Of a DNA stretch of 64,000 bases, positions 1-9,387 are shown piece by piece. The DNA is taken from NCBI GenBank assembly GCA_963701675.1, contig OY969623.1, forward strand, positions 8,246,001 to 8,310,000, given 5' to 3'. Every line of letters begins with the position of its first letter. The first letter of the stretch is position 1. The notes beneath the pieces were generated by a model, which saw nothing but the letters and a program-made list of their open reading frames with translations, had not been told where the DNA came from and searched no databases. Position numbers and translations under genes: made by a program. This DNA comes from G963701675 sp963701675. GTDB taxonomy: Bacteria > Planctomycetota > Planctomycetia > Gemmatales > Gemmataceae.

Positions 1-93
1 GCCAAGCACACCCAGCCAAACGGGCACTTCTTCGACTGAGAGGTCTCGAATGATCCGGGACGGATGGATTTGCGGGCAATCATGAGTGTTCAT
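1..93 (-). CDS. 5' end of an unidentified gene, cut by the window edge
   Basis: Only about 31 codons lie in the window, translating as MNTHDCPQIHPSRIIRD and onward. The ATG at 93..91 overlaps the TAA of the sigma-like gene (TAATG), so the two are probably translationally coupled and form one leftward operon. No domain can be recognised from this piece. An alternative ATG at 83 in another frame gives a less natural peptide. In planctomycetes such small sigma factors are often followed by a kinase or an anti-sigma-like protein, but nothing visible here decides that. Confidence 0.5.
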   Translation of the reverse strand, partial: MNTHDCPQIHPSRIIRDLSVEEVPVWLGVLG

Positions 94-716
94 TAATTCG
101 CCTCTTCGACAAGAGGTGTTGGTTGACTGGTTCGAGAACTTAGCTTTTCTCGTATTTTCTGTAATAAGCGGTAGTACGCGTAATATTCCATATTTGCTTC
201 CAGTGCGGCATTTCTGTAGGTTTCGTGCGGCGCATCCAACCGGGCCCGGGCTATCCTTTGTTCATCCTCCGAAAGGGAATGAACAAACTCTTCCACTTCG
301 CCGGACATCTCGTGATTTTCCGCCGGAATTGTTGCTGGTTTGCTCCCGGCCGAGCGGCCGCACCCGTCCCGACCATGCTGAGCGCGGCGAGTGCTTGTGT
401 TCTCTGAACTCCTTGCCAAGTTGCTGATCTTGCTACGAATAACCTGTTCGAGGGCGGTGTATGCGTCATCGCCGCGCCGCCAATGCCGTCTGCCGTCCAA
501 GAGCGCCAAGACAGCCTCGTGGACCATGTCGAGCGGCTCCGCGGCGCCGGGTGGACTGCCATTGCGCTCCGAGCACCACACTTTGGAGTACATGCGAAAG
601 AATGCATATAAGGTCAACCGTCCGTACAGATCCTGGGCCACATTCTCATCGCGAAATGCCGCCTTCAGTTTTTTGTGCACTTCCGCGTCCGATAGGTACT
701 TTCTCTTCCTGGCCAT
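93..716 (-). CDS. sigma-70 family-like RNA polymerase sigma factor
   Basis: A 207-residue protein starting at MARKRKYLSDAEV. The start is chosen because GGGAGG sits 5-6 bases upstream of this ATG; the frame stays open to 878 but that extension has no ribosome site. The N-terminal half resembles the region-2-like part of planctomycete sigma factors: a helical block, then LDMVHEAVLALLDGRR and VIRSKISNLARSSEN. A basic linker (residues about 110-140) leads to a C-terminal helical segment (SLSEDEQRIARARLDA) followed by a helix-turn-helix-like end. It probably directs a specialised regulon. It shares an operon with the truncated gene at the left edge. A related type lies at 10855. The class is fairly sure; the target genes are unknown. 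Confidence 0.6.
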   Translation of the reverse strand: MARKRKYLSDAEVHKKLKAAFRDENVAQDLYGRLTLYAFFRMYSKVWCSERNGSPPGAAEPLDMVHEAVLALLDGRRHWRRGDDAYTALEQVIRSKISNLARSSENTSTRRAQHGRDGCGRSAGSKPATIPAENHEMSGEVEEFVHSLSEDEQRIARARLDAPHETYRNAALEANMEYYAYYRLLQKIREKLSSRTSQPTPLVEEAN

Positions 717-1068
717 GCGTCCTCCCCCGGGTCGCCAGTGAAGCTTCAAGACTGCTACGCGGGAGCCTGTCGAGTCCTTTCGTTTCCACGGAGCTAACAT
801 ATACTGCTGGAAAGTCGGCGTTCTCTTGCGCCCTTGGGAGCGATTTTCTGTCCTACCGCAATCCGCTTTCTTGACCACTCAAATGACGCTGGATTCGTAC
901 CGGTTCTACATCCGGTGGTCGCAACGTAGTCATCGCGCAAAATCACGGTGATAGTCCAGCAAAACTAGACAAGGATAACTTCTTCGCCTCGCAAATCGCC
1001 GGCGCAATGCTGGTTACTGCCGACCGCCTTCTGTGTTTTGTCTGTTCGCCCGATAGGAGCGATCACAA

Positions 1069-2214
1069 ATGTGTCCCGTCCGCTGGCGAACGAGAGGAAA
1101 GAGTAACCCCGTCAGATGTAGACGGTCGAACAAACGGGCGCGGGTGAAAGTCCTTCTGTTGGCTGATTCAAAAAACCACGTTCGAATCGGCGGCAACACG
1201 CTAGCTCCCGCTGACAAACATGGGAAAACGCCGCAAGACCGGGAAGAACCCTCCCCTGTGCATCCCGAGCAGCCTCCCCCAGCCCCACCCGAGCGTCCGG
1301 CCGTGGAAGGAGTTTGGAATGTTCATGCGGCGTCCACGTATGCGGTCTCGTATAATTTAATCGAACGAATCGGTGTCGGCACCTTTGGCGAAGTATGGAG
1401 AGCCGAGGCGCCGGGTGGCGTGGAAGTCGCGGTCAAGGTCATCTTCCGCCCCGTTACAGATGACGAAGTCAAGCGGGAACTCGAATCGCTCGATCTCATC
1501 AAATGCCTTCGCCATCCGTACCTCTTACGGACTCACGCGTATTTCATCGCCGATGACCGGTTACGCATTGCCATGGAGCTCGCCGACAGTTGTTTGAGTG
1601 ACCGGCTCCGCGAGTGTCAAAAGGCCGGGCAGTCCGGAATCCCACTCGACGAACTCTTAGGTTATTTCCTCGAGACCGCAGAGGCGCTGGACTATTTGCA
1701 CGGCGAGCGCGTGCTCCATCGGGATGTGAAACCGGACAATATCCTGCTTCTCAAAGGGCACGCAAAGGTTGCTGATTTCGGCTTGGCTAGGCTCTTGCAG
1801 CAAAATCGCCAATCGGTGTCAGCCAGCGGCGCTGGAACGCCCCCCTATATGGCCCCTGAAGTTTGGCATAGCCGCGTCAATCCCGCTTCCGACCAATACA
1901 GCCTCGCCCTCAGCTATATCGAACTACGCCTCGGCCGCCGTCTGAAAGAACGTTGCAACATGATGGACTGGATGTTCTTTCATCTTCAGGAGGCGCCCGA
2001 CCTCTCGGCACTCGGCAGAGAAGAAAAACGCATCTCGCTACGGGCGTTGGCGAAGGAGCCGGCAAAAAGGTATCCGACTTGCGTCGCTTTCGTCGAAGAA
2101 TTGGCCGGGGCCGCGTGCGACAACACCCCAGCATCACCGATACCGGATGTGTCGCTTCAGGACCCGGTAGGAAAACTTCTTTACTCGACGCTCAGACCAG
2201 GACCAGACCGGTGA
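1069..2214 (+). CDS. serine/threonine protein kinase
   Basis: A 381-residue Hanks-type kinase. Motifs in order: glycine loop GVGTFGEVW (residues about 101-109), VAVKV with the ATP lysine, catalytic loop LHRDVKPDN, Mg motif ADFGLAR, activation-segment end YMAPEVW and the DQYSLA helix. All catalytic residues are present, so it should be active. The first 85 residues are basic then proline-rich and look disordered. There is no membrane segment and no sensor domain after the catalytic core, so this is a short, probably soluble kinase. AGGAG at 1055-1059 supports the ATG at 1069. It is divergent from the sigma-like gene, with a gap of about 350 bases that holds both promoters. Confidence 0.88.
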   Translation: MCPVRWRTRGKSNPVRCRRSNKRARVKVLLLADSKNHVRIGGNTLAPADKHGKTPQDREEPSPVHPEQPPPAPPERPAVEGVWNVHAASTYAVSYNLIERIGVGTFGEVWRAEAPGGVEVAVKVIFRPVTDDEVKRELESLDLIKCLRHPYLLRTHAYFIADDRLRIAMELADSCLSDRLRECQKAGQSGIPLDELLGYFLETAEALDYLHGERVLHRDVKPDNILLLKGHAKVADFGLARLLQQNRQSVSASGAGTPPYMAPEVWHSRVNPASDQYSLALSYIELRLGRRLKERCNMMDWMFFHLQEAPDLSALGREEKRISLRALAKEPAKRYPTCVAFVEELAGAACDNTPASPIPDVSLQDPVGKLLYSTLRPGPDR

Positions 2215-2255
2215 AATGCAACCTTAGTTTACCTGCTCTACCAAGGAGAATCGAC

Positions 2256-2612
2256 ATGTCCGGCCAAGTGAAGCCGTCCGAAAGAACTGGCATCTTCAAA
2301 CGCCGCCTATTCCCATTCACGAATCCATCCTTGAAACAAGTCCCGCCCGCCCCTGGGGTGTACATCATTTACAACAACAAAGGTGAGCCGTTCTACATCG
2401 GTCGCTCACGAATCAGCGTCCATGCCCGCCTTCGGCGACACCTGCACGGCTTAGGGAATCGAAAGATTGCGGCCGCCTTGCAACAAGGTCTCACCTTTGA
2501 ATTCGAAATTATGGTATCGGTTGAACAAGCGGAGGCCGTGTTGATCCGAGAAATGGGAAGCTATAGGTACGGCAACCTACGCCGCGAGACTGATCCGGCC
2601 GATTGGACTTGA
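2256..2612 (+). CDS. GIY-YIG domain protein
   Basis: A 118-residue protein. GVYIIYNNKGEPFYIGRS (residues about 35-52) is the GIY-YIG signature; Arg follows in RLRRHLHG, and a Glu lies in VEQAEAVLIREMG, as in single-domain GIY-YIG nucleases. The start is the ATG at 2256, with AAGGAG 7 bases upstream; the same frame is open into the kinase gene but without a start signal. It follows the kinase stop by 41 bases and may be co-transcribed with it. Family members are small nucleases or inactive relatives; no partner that would define a pathway is seen. The function as a nuclease is inferred from the motif. Confidence 0.72.
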   Translation: MSGQVKPSERTGIFKRRLFPFTNPSLKQVPPAPGVYIIYNNKGEPFYIGRSRISVHARLRRHLHGLGNRKIAAALQQGLTFEFEIMVSVEQAEAVLIREMGSYRYGNLRRETDPADWT

Positions 2613-3146
2613 TCCACGCGAGGCGGATACCTAGCGCAATGCGCCTGACCACACACTCGCCGCGTTTGTCGGATTTCGCTCGTGGCTTGCGCCCCGTTCG
2701 TCATGGACATCATCTACACAAATCAACCGGTCATTACCAAGCGTTGGACGCAGAAGGCGGCCGGCCGCCCCCGAGACTTCATTTATCAAAAGAATAAAAC
2801 GCCATGCCCCGGCCCATCAAGATCCCGGCCTACGGGCCTACCGGATGAACGAAACAGGTCATGAGGCGCCGCCTCTTCCGAATTTCCGGCTCCCCAATCT
2901 GCGGCATCCGTGACCGCAGTTTGGGACCCTCGCCGGAAATTCGTGGGCGATAGTGACTCGGCGGCTGACCAATGGAAGCGATGCGCCAATTGCATTCAAA
3001 GCAACAAATGATGCGAAATCCAGATCGCCAGACACCAGCATTTCTGCGGCTTTGCGAAGCATCAACGCTCTGTGACCAGCAGAAAACATCACTTTTTCAC
3101 CTATGAACACGCGGAAACCCGCAGCCAGCCTATTGCGCAGCGATAT
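2613..3146. other. gap without a convincing gene
   Basis: About 530 bases between the GIY-YIG gene and the next regulated gene. It contains a 14-base perfect palindrome GGCGGCCGGCCGCC (2756-2769), a smaller one GAGGCGCCGCCTC (2862-2874) and the long hairpin at 2881-2941 listed separately. A leftward frame 3110-2859 (start MFIGEKVMFSAGH) has a protein-like middle but lacks a ribosome site and overlaps the hairpin, so it is not called. Confidence 0.4.
2881..2941. repeat. two-step inverted repeat (61-base stem-loop)
   Basis: Outer arms AATTTCCGGC (2881-2890) and GCCGGAAATT (2932-2941) pair perfectly. Inner arms CCCAATCTGCGG (2893-2904) and CCGCAGTTTGGG (2914-2925) pair with one mismatch around a 9-base loop. 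A structured RNA, a miniature inverted-repeat element or a bidirectional terminator are possible; no T-run follows. Confidence 0.55.
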
Positions 3147-3192
3147 GAAGATGTGTTAATATCTTCCTTAATAGGGGTCCATCATTCCCCTA
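3147..3192 (+). promoter_or_regulatory. paired inverted repeats upstream of the 3209 gene
   Basis: Two perfect 6-base inverted repeats lie just before the ribosome site: GAAGAT (3147-3152) with ATCTTC (3161-3166), and TAGGGG (3172-3177) with CCCCTA (3187-3192). They look like operator half-sites, possibly for an element-encoded regulator. The right part recurs at 9388-9419. Confidence 0.4.
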
Positions 3193-3208
3193 GATCAAGG
3201 AGGATCAT

Positions 3209-3631
3209 ATGTCTAAACACACACCAGATGACAATTCAACCGAAACCGGCACACCAGTCGCCGAGCCGGCGAAAGCCGAAACCAATCCGGACGTATCGCA
3301 ATTTGCCGAAAGGTTCGGGAAACGAAACCGGGTGACCGTGCCCGATCCGTTCGGTATCGCCACCGATTTACTTGCCGGCGTCCGCCTGTTTGAGAGCAAA
3401 CACGACGGTCAAATGGCCATCAGCTTTGACCAAAAGCCCAGCGAAGCCGTCCTCGAAATGATCAAGGACGCCGGTTACCGGTGGCAGCCCGCACACAAAG
3501 TGTGGGCGCATCCGGTGAAACCGGAATCGGCCATGAGCACCCGCATCGAAGCCGAGCAGCTCTACCAGGAAGTACGGCACCTGATCCGGAGAGAGAAGGG
3601 CATCGAAGCCGAACAGGAATTGCCGTTCTAA
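3209..3631 (+). CDS. small hypothetical protein preceding the methylase-helicase module
   Basis: A 140-residue protein with AAGGAGG at 3197-3203, six bases before the ATG. The first 45 residues are polar and probably disordered. The rest contains VRLFESKHDGQMAISFD followed by VLEMIKDAGYRWQPAHKVWAHPV, a compact alpha/beta pattern seen in small proteins that accompany large SNF2/methylase genes on plasmids and integrative elements. No catalytic motif is seen. It is followed by a strong terminator, so it is a separate transcript from the methylase gene. I infer an element-encoded accessory DNA-interaction role; this is not demonstrated by the sequence. Confidence 0.7.
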   Translation: MSKHTPDDNSTETGTPVAEPAKAETNPDVSQFAERFGKRNRVTVPDPFGIATDLLAGVRLFESKHDGQMAISFDQKPSEAVLEMIKDAGYRWQPAHKVWAHPVKPESAMSTRIEAEQLYQEVRHLIRREKGIEAEQELPF

Positions 3632-3679
3632 TCGGCAGTCCCTAAAGCCCGAGTCGACCGATGACCACTTCGCCCACCT

Positions 3680-3731
3680 GCCACCGCGGCAGCCTTGATG
3701 TTCAAGGCTTAGGCGGTGGCTATTTTCTTTC
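3680..3731 (+). terminator. rho-independent terminator
   Basis: GCCACCGC (3680-3687) plus AGCCTTGA (3691-3698) pair with TCAAGGCT (3702-3709) plus GCGGTGGC (3713-3720), with a 3-by-3 internal loop and a 3-base apical loop. TATTTTCTTTC follows. It ends transcription of the 3209 gene. Confidence 0.85.
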
Positions 3732-3803
3732 GACCGGGGAAGCCCCACCGGACGACCTGCGGGCCGTGGGCCAAGAATCAGGATTCGATGATGGTTCTTG
3801 ACC

Positions 3804-4171
3804 ATGGCCCGCAAACCTCCAGACTGGCACCGGCCATCGCTATTCCCCTTAGACCCAGACGACCGTCCTGAGCCACCCAACGACGCAACCACAGAAAACG
3901 AAAGACCTCCCGGCATCAGCCGACACTGTTTGATTCTCTCTCCGACGATTCTTCTCTTGCCACACCCGCCCCGCCTGGGGCCTTAAGCGACGGCACGTTA
4001 CTCAGCCCGCCGGGCCGTGCAAGCGGAAACCCGGTTCCCCCTGAAGGTCTCCCCCAACTTTCCGCTGGCACGGAAGCGGAGCAAGCTCCGCCCCGGCGTG
4101 AGGCTGAGTCCTCAGCGTGCCGTCAGGCCCCAACGGCGGGGCCGGAAACGCCAGCAGAAGGAGACCGCGCC
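3804..4171 (+). other. possible frameshifted N-terminal extension of the methylase gene
   Basis: A frame starting at ATG 3804 (MARKPPDWHRPSLFPLD) runs to about 3915. The coding character then appears to move to the frame that continues unbroken into the methylase ATG at 4172 (LFDSLSDDSSLATPAPPG and a Pro/Glu-rich stretch). A single missing base near 3912 would join them. Against this, ATG 4172 has its own AAGGAG at 4157-4162, which suits an independent start. I hold both readings open. Confidence 0.35.
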
Positions 4172-5962
4172 ATGATGGCCACACAGTTGAGTTTTCAGTT
4201 CGACGCACCACCGCCATTCATTTCCACCAAAGAAGAGGAATCGGCCCGACACGCAGCTCCGGGCCTGATCGCCAGCGGCGAAAAGGCCAAGGCCCGCGAC
4301 ATTATCACGGCGATCCGGACGCTGAAGTCCATCGAGCAGCAACAGCGATCTGCGACGCTGGACGAAAAGCAATGTCTCTCCCGCTTCGCTGGTTTTGGTC
4401 CGGTTGCTCTTTCATTGTTTCCGAGTCCTGCCACCGGTAGGTACAAGGACGCAAGCTGGCAGTCGCTGGGCGATGAGCTAAAGGCGCTGCTCACTCCGGA
4501 GGAATACGACAGCGCCAGGCGAACGACTTTCAATGCCTTCTACACCTCTCCGACCGTCATCTCCTCCATGCACGAAGCCTTAACCCGGCTGGGCGTTCCG
4601 GATAACGCCACGATCCTGGAGCCAGGTTGCGGCGTCGGCAACTTCATGAGCTATGGCAAGCAGGGAAATCGGTTCATTGGCGTGGAGATGGATTCCATCT
4701 CAGGCCGGATCGCACGGGCGATTCATCCCGAGCACGACATCCGCATCGAGAATTTCCGCGACACGAAATTGCCGGAAAGCGGCATCGACGCGGTGATCGG
4801 CAACGTGCCGTTTGCCGACGTGAAGCTTGACTTTCATGGCCACCGGCTGGCGCTGCACGACTACTTCATCGCCAAATCCATCGAAGCCTTGAAACCCGGC
4901 GGCATGCTCGCTGTGGTCACCAGCCATTTCACACTCGATAGGCAGAACGGGGCATTCCGTGACCTGATTGGAAAACAAGCAGATTTCTTAGGCGCGATCC
5001 GTCTGCCGTCCGACGCATTCAAGAAAGAAGGGACGAGCGTTGTCACTGACATCCTGTTTCTTCGAAAGCGGGGTGATAACGAAGTTTGTAACCATTCGGA
5101 CCCCGAGTGGATCGGAACTAGCCCGCTTTGCATCGATGATCGAATTGTTTCGATCAACGGCTACTTCCACAACCACCCGGAAATGGTGCTTGGAACTTGG
5201 AGCAGCAAAGACACGCTCTACGGCGGAGAAGGCTACAGCGTTACCAGTAACGGCGACCTGACGAAACAGCTAACGGCAGCCGTAACGCGCTTACCACAAT
5301 TTGAGGCCATTCAGGCAAGCGCGGATCAGAAAGATAAACCCACATCCGGGTTTATCCCACCGCTACCCGAGCGGCATATCGGCGAAGGCAGCTTTTTCAT
5401 TGGCGATGACCGCGTCATCTATCAGATGGACGGCGGGCAAGGCGTGCCAGTCATCTATGGCGGCACCACGCTCAAATCCGACGGCACGCTCACGGGGAAA
5501 CGCTTCGCCGCCCTTCTGGGCCTGCGCGACCGCGCGCGTCGCGTTCTGCAATCCCAAAACGAAGGCTGGCCCGACGCCAACCGCGAAGAGGCCCGTCGGC
5601 AACTCAACCTGGCCTATGACCGTTTTGTCGGCCGCTACGGCTCGATCAACAAGACCACCTTCGGCGAGACGGCCAAGGGCACTCTCACGCGTCGCATGCC
5701 CAACGTGGTTAAGTTCCGGGAAGACCCGGACGCGATGCTGGTCATGTCGCTGGAGAATTACGACGAAGTAACCGGCACGGCGACCAAGGCCGCGATCATG
5801 ACGAGGGACGTGGTGGGCAAGACTCCGCCCATCACGCAGGTCAGGAGCGCCGAGGAGGGACTGCTCGTCTCACTTAATCAGCGCGGCAGCGTGGACCTGC
5901 ACTACATCGCAGTCTTTACGACAAATCGGAAGAGCAGGTCATATCCGAGCTTGGTGACCTGA
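4172..5962 (+). CDS. N6-adenine DNA methylase half of a split methylase-helicase
   Basis: 596 residues in this frame. Residues about 145-155 hold the SAM motif LEPGCGVGNFM, and about 208-215 hold IGNVPFAD, the family's variant of the (N/D)PP(Y/F) catalytic motif. A helical N-terminal region and a long target-recognition-like part surround them. The homologous family fuses this to an SNF2 helicase in one polypeptide of about 1700 residues. Here the frame breaks: VDLHYIA (to 5911) continues naturally as SLYDKSEEQVISELG in the -1 frame from 5911. No slippery heptamer is present, so an indel or assembly error is more likely than programmed frameshifting. Such proteins occur on plasmids, ICEs and phages and modify or remodel element DNA. 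Confidence 0.85.
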   Translation: MMATQLSFQFDAPPPFISTKEEESARHAAPGLIASGEKAKARDIITAIRTLKSIEQQQRSATLDEKQCLSRFAGFGPVALSLFPSPATGRYKDASWQSLGDELKALLTPEEYDSARRTTFNAFYTSPTVISSMHEALTRLGVPDNATILEPGCGVGNFMSYGKQGNRFIGVEMDSISGRIARAIHPEHDIRIENFRDTKLPESGIDAVIGNVPFADVKLDFHGHRLALHDYFIAKSIEALKPGGMLAVVTSHFTLDRQNGAFRDLIGKQADFLGAIRLPSDAFKKEGTSVVTDILFLRKRGDNEVCNHSDPEWIGTSPLCIDDRIVSINGYFHNHPEMVLGTWSSKDTLYGGEGYSVTSNGDLTKQLTAAVTRLPQFEAIQASADQKDKPTSGFIPPLPERHIGEGSFFIGDDRVIYQMDGGQGVPVIYGGTTLKSDGTLTGKRFAALLGLRDRARRVLQSQNEGWPDANREEARRQLNLAYDRFVGRYGSINKTTFGETAKGTLTRRMPNVVKFREDPDAMLVMSLENYDEVTGTATKAAIMTRDVVGKTPPITQVRSAEEGLLVSLNQRGSVDLHYIAVFTTNRKSRSYPSLVT

Positions 5963-6021
5963 TTTTCCATGATCCGCAAAGCAAAACTTGGCAGACCGCC
6001 GATGCCTACCTTTCCGGCAAC

Positions 6022-9000
6022 GTGCGGACGAAGCTCGTCGCCGCTCAAGCAGCCGGCCCGCAATACACCCGCAATATCAGTGCCTTGCGAGATGTGCAGC
6101 CCGAAGACGTGCTGCCTGGCGACATCGACGCCAATCTAGGCGCTCCTTGGATACCGGCCAGCGACGTTCAGGCGTTTGCCGCCGAGCTTTTCCATGTCGA
6201 TGCCTCTGCCGTTCCAGTTGCCCACGTACCAAAGGACGCGGTTTGGAGCCTGGACGCCGGTTACGCCGCGAAGGCATCGGTTGCAGCCACGTCCGAATAT
6301 GGCACGGCAAGAGCCAACGGCACGTGGCTGCTGGAACTGGCGCTGAACATGAAGTCGCCCACCATCTACGACACGATCCAGGACGGAGACCGCGAGCAGC
6401 GGGTGGTCAACCAGGAAGCGACGATGGCCGCCCGCGAGAAGCAAAAGCTCATCAAGGAGCGCTTCCGAGCCTGGGTGTTCTCCGATCCCGAACGCACCGA
6501 GCGTTTGGTCAGGATTTACAACGACATCTACAACAATTTGCGGCCGAGGCTGTTCGACGGTTCACATCTCGACTTCCCCGCCATGAATCAGGCCATTGAC
6601 TTGAGACCCCACCAGAAGGATGCCGTCTGGCGCGGCATGAGCAGCGGCAACACGCTCTTGGCCCATGTCGTCGGTGCCGGCAAGACATTCACGATGGCCG
6701 CGACCGGCATGAAGATGAAACAGGCCGGCCTCATCAAGAAGTCGATGTACGTGGTGCCGAACCACTTGCTGGAGCAGTTCGCCAGAGAATTCATGCAGCT
6801 CTATCCGAATGCCAGGTTACTCATCGCCGCCAAGGAGGATCTAACCCGCGACCGCCGTAAGATGCTCACCGCCAAGATCGCCAGCGGCGAGTGGGACGGC
6901 ATCATCGTCACCCACAGCAGCTTCGAACGGATCGGAATGTCACTGGATTACCAGGAGAAGTTCCTATTTGAGCAGATCGCCGAGTACGACCGGCTCTTAC
7001 GCGAGCACGCCGCCGACCGAGGCGCCAACCGCAATCTCATCAAAACCATCGAGAAGCAGAAGGCCGCTAGATGCGAGCGGCTCAAAGACTTGGTCGCGGA
7101 GGAGAAGAAGGATGACGGGCTCGTATTCGATGAACTTGGGGTCGATCATGTCTTCATCGACGAGGCTCACTACTTCAAGAACCTGGAAACTCCGACCAAG
7201 ATGGAACGCGTGGCCGGCATCCAGACCGGGGGTAGTGAACGCGCTTTCGACCTCTTCATGAAGGCCAATTATCTGCACGAGCAGAATCCTGGACATGGCG
7301 TCACCTTTGCCACCGGCACGCCGATTTCCAACACGATGGTGGAGCTCTACACCATGCAGCGCTTCCTCGACCCGGAAGGACTAAGGAGCCGGGGGATTGA
7401 GCATTTCGACGCGTGGGCCGCCACGTTCGGCGAAGTCATCGACACGATGGAAATCACGCCCGACGGCGGGGGGTTACGTCCCAGAAGCCGCTTCGCCCGC
7501 TTCACCAATCTGCCGGAGCTTCAGCAAATGTTTCGGCAATTTGCCGATGTTCAGACGGCCGAGATGCTGAACCTGCCTCGCCCGAGACTCAAAGGCGGAA
7601 AGCCCTTCGTGGTTGCATGTCCGATGTCTGATGAGCAGCATGAGCTACAACAAGGACTGGTCGAGCGTTACGAGCGAATTCGGTCGGAGAAGGTAGACCC
7701 GCGCGTCGATAATGCGCTTGCCATCACCACAGATGGCAGAAAACTCGCCACCGACGCCCGCATGCTCTCGCCCACGGCTCCGGACTTCCCCGGCTCGAAG
7801 GTCAACCGCCTGGTCGAGAACGTCGTTTCCATCTGGAAGGAGACCGCAGCCAAACGCGGCACGCAAATGATTTTTGCCGACATGGGCGTTCACCCGACAT
7901 CGTGGGGCTACTGCGTGTACGACGACATCATCAAGAAGCTCACCGCTGCCGGTATCCCAAGGGAGCAGATCGCAGCTATCGGCGATGCCGAATCGGACGC
8001 CAAGAAGCAGGCCTTGTTTGAAAGAGTAAGGCAAGGCTCCGTCCGCGTGCTGATTGGCAGCACTCAGAAAATGGGCACCGGCACTAACGTCCAAAAACAC
8101 CTCATTGCACTGCATCACCTGGATGCACCCTGGAAGCCTGCGGAGGTTGAACAACGCGACGGCCGCATTTTGCGGCAAGGCAACGAGAATGAAGAGGTTT
8201 CGATTTACCGCTACGTCACTGAAGGAAGTTTTGACGCCTACATGTGGCAAGCCTTGGAGACCAAAGCCAGGTTCATCGCCCAGGTAATAGGCGGAGACAA
8301 TACCGTACGCCAGGCCGAGGACATTGGTGGTCAAGAGCTCTCATTTGCCGAGGTCAAAGCTATTGCTTCGGGCAATCCGGCCGTGCTCACGCTGGCCGAG
8401 GCCGATGCCGAACTGCAACGCTTGAGCTTGTTGAAAAAGAACCAACTTGATGAACAATATGTCGCCCGCCGCAGCGTGCGGGATTTGCCGTCCACCATTG
8501 AGAGCTTGAGTGAGCGGCTTGCGAAACTTACCGCCGACGAAACCACCGCCAACGAGCACTCCGGCGATCCGATCATCATTGCCGGCCGTAAATGCCTACG
8601 AGACGACGCCCCCGCCGTCGTGGCCGAGCAACTTCAGGGTCTGCCGCGCTATGTCTCCGAAACGCGCCGCGTGCCGCTTGGCAGCTACCGGGGCCTAAAG
8701 TTCGGTTTGGTGCTGCATCCGCAATTCCCGGCGGACGTGTTTCTGGAGGGCGCGATTTCACGCCAGTCCACGCTATCTCACGACCACCAGGGGCCGCGTG
8801 CTGTGCTCAACGCCCTGGAACGCCTAGCCACTGGCTATGGATCCGAATGCGTGCGTGTCAGACAGGACCTGTCGATTGTCGAGTCGCAGCTACGCGATTA
8901 TCAGGCGCGCCTGGGAAAACCATTCCCGCATGAAACGTACCTGTCCGAACTAACCGAGCTACGCGACCAGCTCAAGGTAAAGTTGTCGGCCGGCCATGAA

Positions 9001-9324
9001 TCCGGCGAAGGTCTCGGACCTACCGCTTCCGATCTGGCTGAGCAGATCAAGGCGCTGAAGAACGCGAACACCATTGACACCTCCCCACAGCGCGTCCACG
9101 GAGAGCAGGCCGCAGCCGAGGAGCCGATCACCGCCCGCATCCGCCGCAGGCAAAAGACCAATTCCCTATCCGATCCAGCTATTGGGCACAGCGGCGAGTC
9201 AGAGGCAGGCGCATTATTTTCGGGTGAGCGCGAGATGAGTTCATCCGGTACCGGGCCGTCGGCGTTTCAGTACCGCATCCAGGTAGTATGCCAAATGGAG
9301 AACAACGAGCCGAGCGTGTCTTAG
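6022..9324 (+). CDS. SNF2-family helicase half of the split methylase-helicase
   Basis: 1100 residues from a nominal GTG; the natural frame begins at 5911. Helicase motifs in order: LLAHVVGAGKTFTMAAT (motif I, near 6660), FIDEAHYFKN (motif II DEAH, near 7160), FATGTPISNTM (motif III) and QRDGRILRQGNENEEVSIYR (motif VI, near 8155). A long coiled C-terminal part (8400-9180) follows. All ATPase motifs look intact, so a frame-restored protein of about 1717 residues would be functional. It has no initiation site of its own, which argues that it is the downstream part of the 4172 gene and not a separate gene. It is probably a mobile-element protein acting on element DNA. Confidence 0.85.
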   Translation: MRTKLVAAQAAGPQYTRNISALRDVQPEDVLPGDIDANLGAPWIPASDVQAFAAELFHVDASAVPVAHVPKDAVWSLDAGYAAKASVAATSEYGTARANGTWLLELALNMKSPTIYDTIQDGDREQRVVNQEATMAAREKQKLIKERFRAWVFSDPERTERLVRIYNDIYNNLRPRLFDGSHLDFPAMNQAIDLRPHQKDAVWRGMSSGNTLLAHVVGAGKTFTMAATGMKMKQAGLIKKSMYVVPNHLLEQFAREFMQLYPNARLLIAAKEDLTRDRRKMLTAKIASGEWDGIIVTHSSFERIGMSLDYQEKFLFEQIAEYDRLLREHAADRGANRNLIKTIEKQKAARCERLKDLVAEEKKDDGLVFDELGVDHVFIDEAHYFKNLETPTKMERVAGIQTGGSERAFDLFMKANYLHEQNPGHGVTFATGTPISNTMVELYTMQRFLDPEGLRSRGIEHFDAWAATFGEVIDTMEITPDGGGLRPRSRFARFTNLPELQQMFRQFADVQTAEMLNLPRPRLKGGKPFVVACPMSDEQHELQQGLVERYERIRSEKVDPRVDNALAITTDGRKLATDARMLSPTAPDFPGSKVNRLVENVVSIWKETAAKRGTQMIFADMGVHPTSWGYCVYDDIIKKLTAAGIPREQIAAIGDAESDAKKQALFERVRQGSVRVLIGSTQKMGTGTNVQKHLIALHHLDAPWKPAEVEQRDGRILRQGNENEEVSIYRYVTEGSFDAYMWQALETKARFIAQVIGGDNTVRQAEDIGGQELSFAEVKAIASGNPAVLTLAEADAELQRLSLLKKNQLDEQYVARRSVRDLPSTIESLSERLAKLTADETTANEHSGDPIIIAGRKCLRDDAPAVVAEQLQGLPRYVSETRRVPLGSYRGLKFGLVLHPQFPADVFLEGAISRQSTLSHDHQGPRAVLNALERLATGYGSECVRVRQDLSIVESQLRDYQARLGKPFPHETYLSELTELRDQLKVKLSAGHESGEGLGPTASDLAEQIKALKNANTIDTSPQRVHGEQAAAEEPITARIRRRQKTNSLSDPAIGHSGESEAGALFSGEREMSSSGTGPSAFQYRIQVVCQMENNEPSVS

Positions 9325-9387
9325 CGGCAGCACTTTAGCCGTGTGGAAACGACAGGTCATGGTCGAATCAGAATGCCTCCGATAACG

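Noticed and set aside
2881..2941. Integron attC site
   Set aside because: The hairpin lacks the GTTRRRY and RYYYAAC core sites and no integron integrase is present.
2859..3110. Leftward 83-codon frame in the gap
   Set aside because: Some protein-like composition but no ribosome site, and it runs through the 61-base hairpin.
5895..5925. Programmed -1 frameshift in the methylase-helicase gene
   Set aside because: No slippery X-XXY-YYZ heptamer or downstream stimulatory structure at the junction; an indel is simpler.
7645..8334. 229-codon leftward open frame inside the SNF2 helicase gene
   Set aside because: Antisense shadow; the plus strand carries the conserved helicase motifs.
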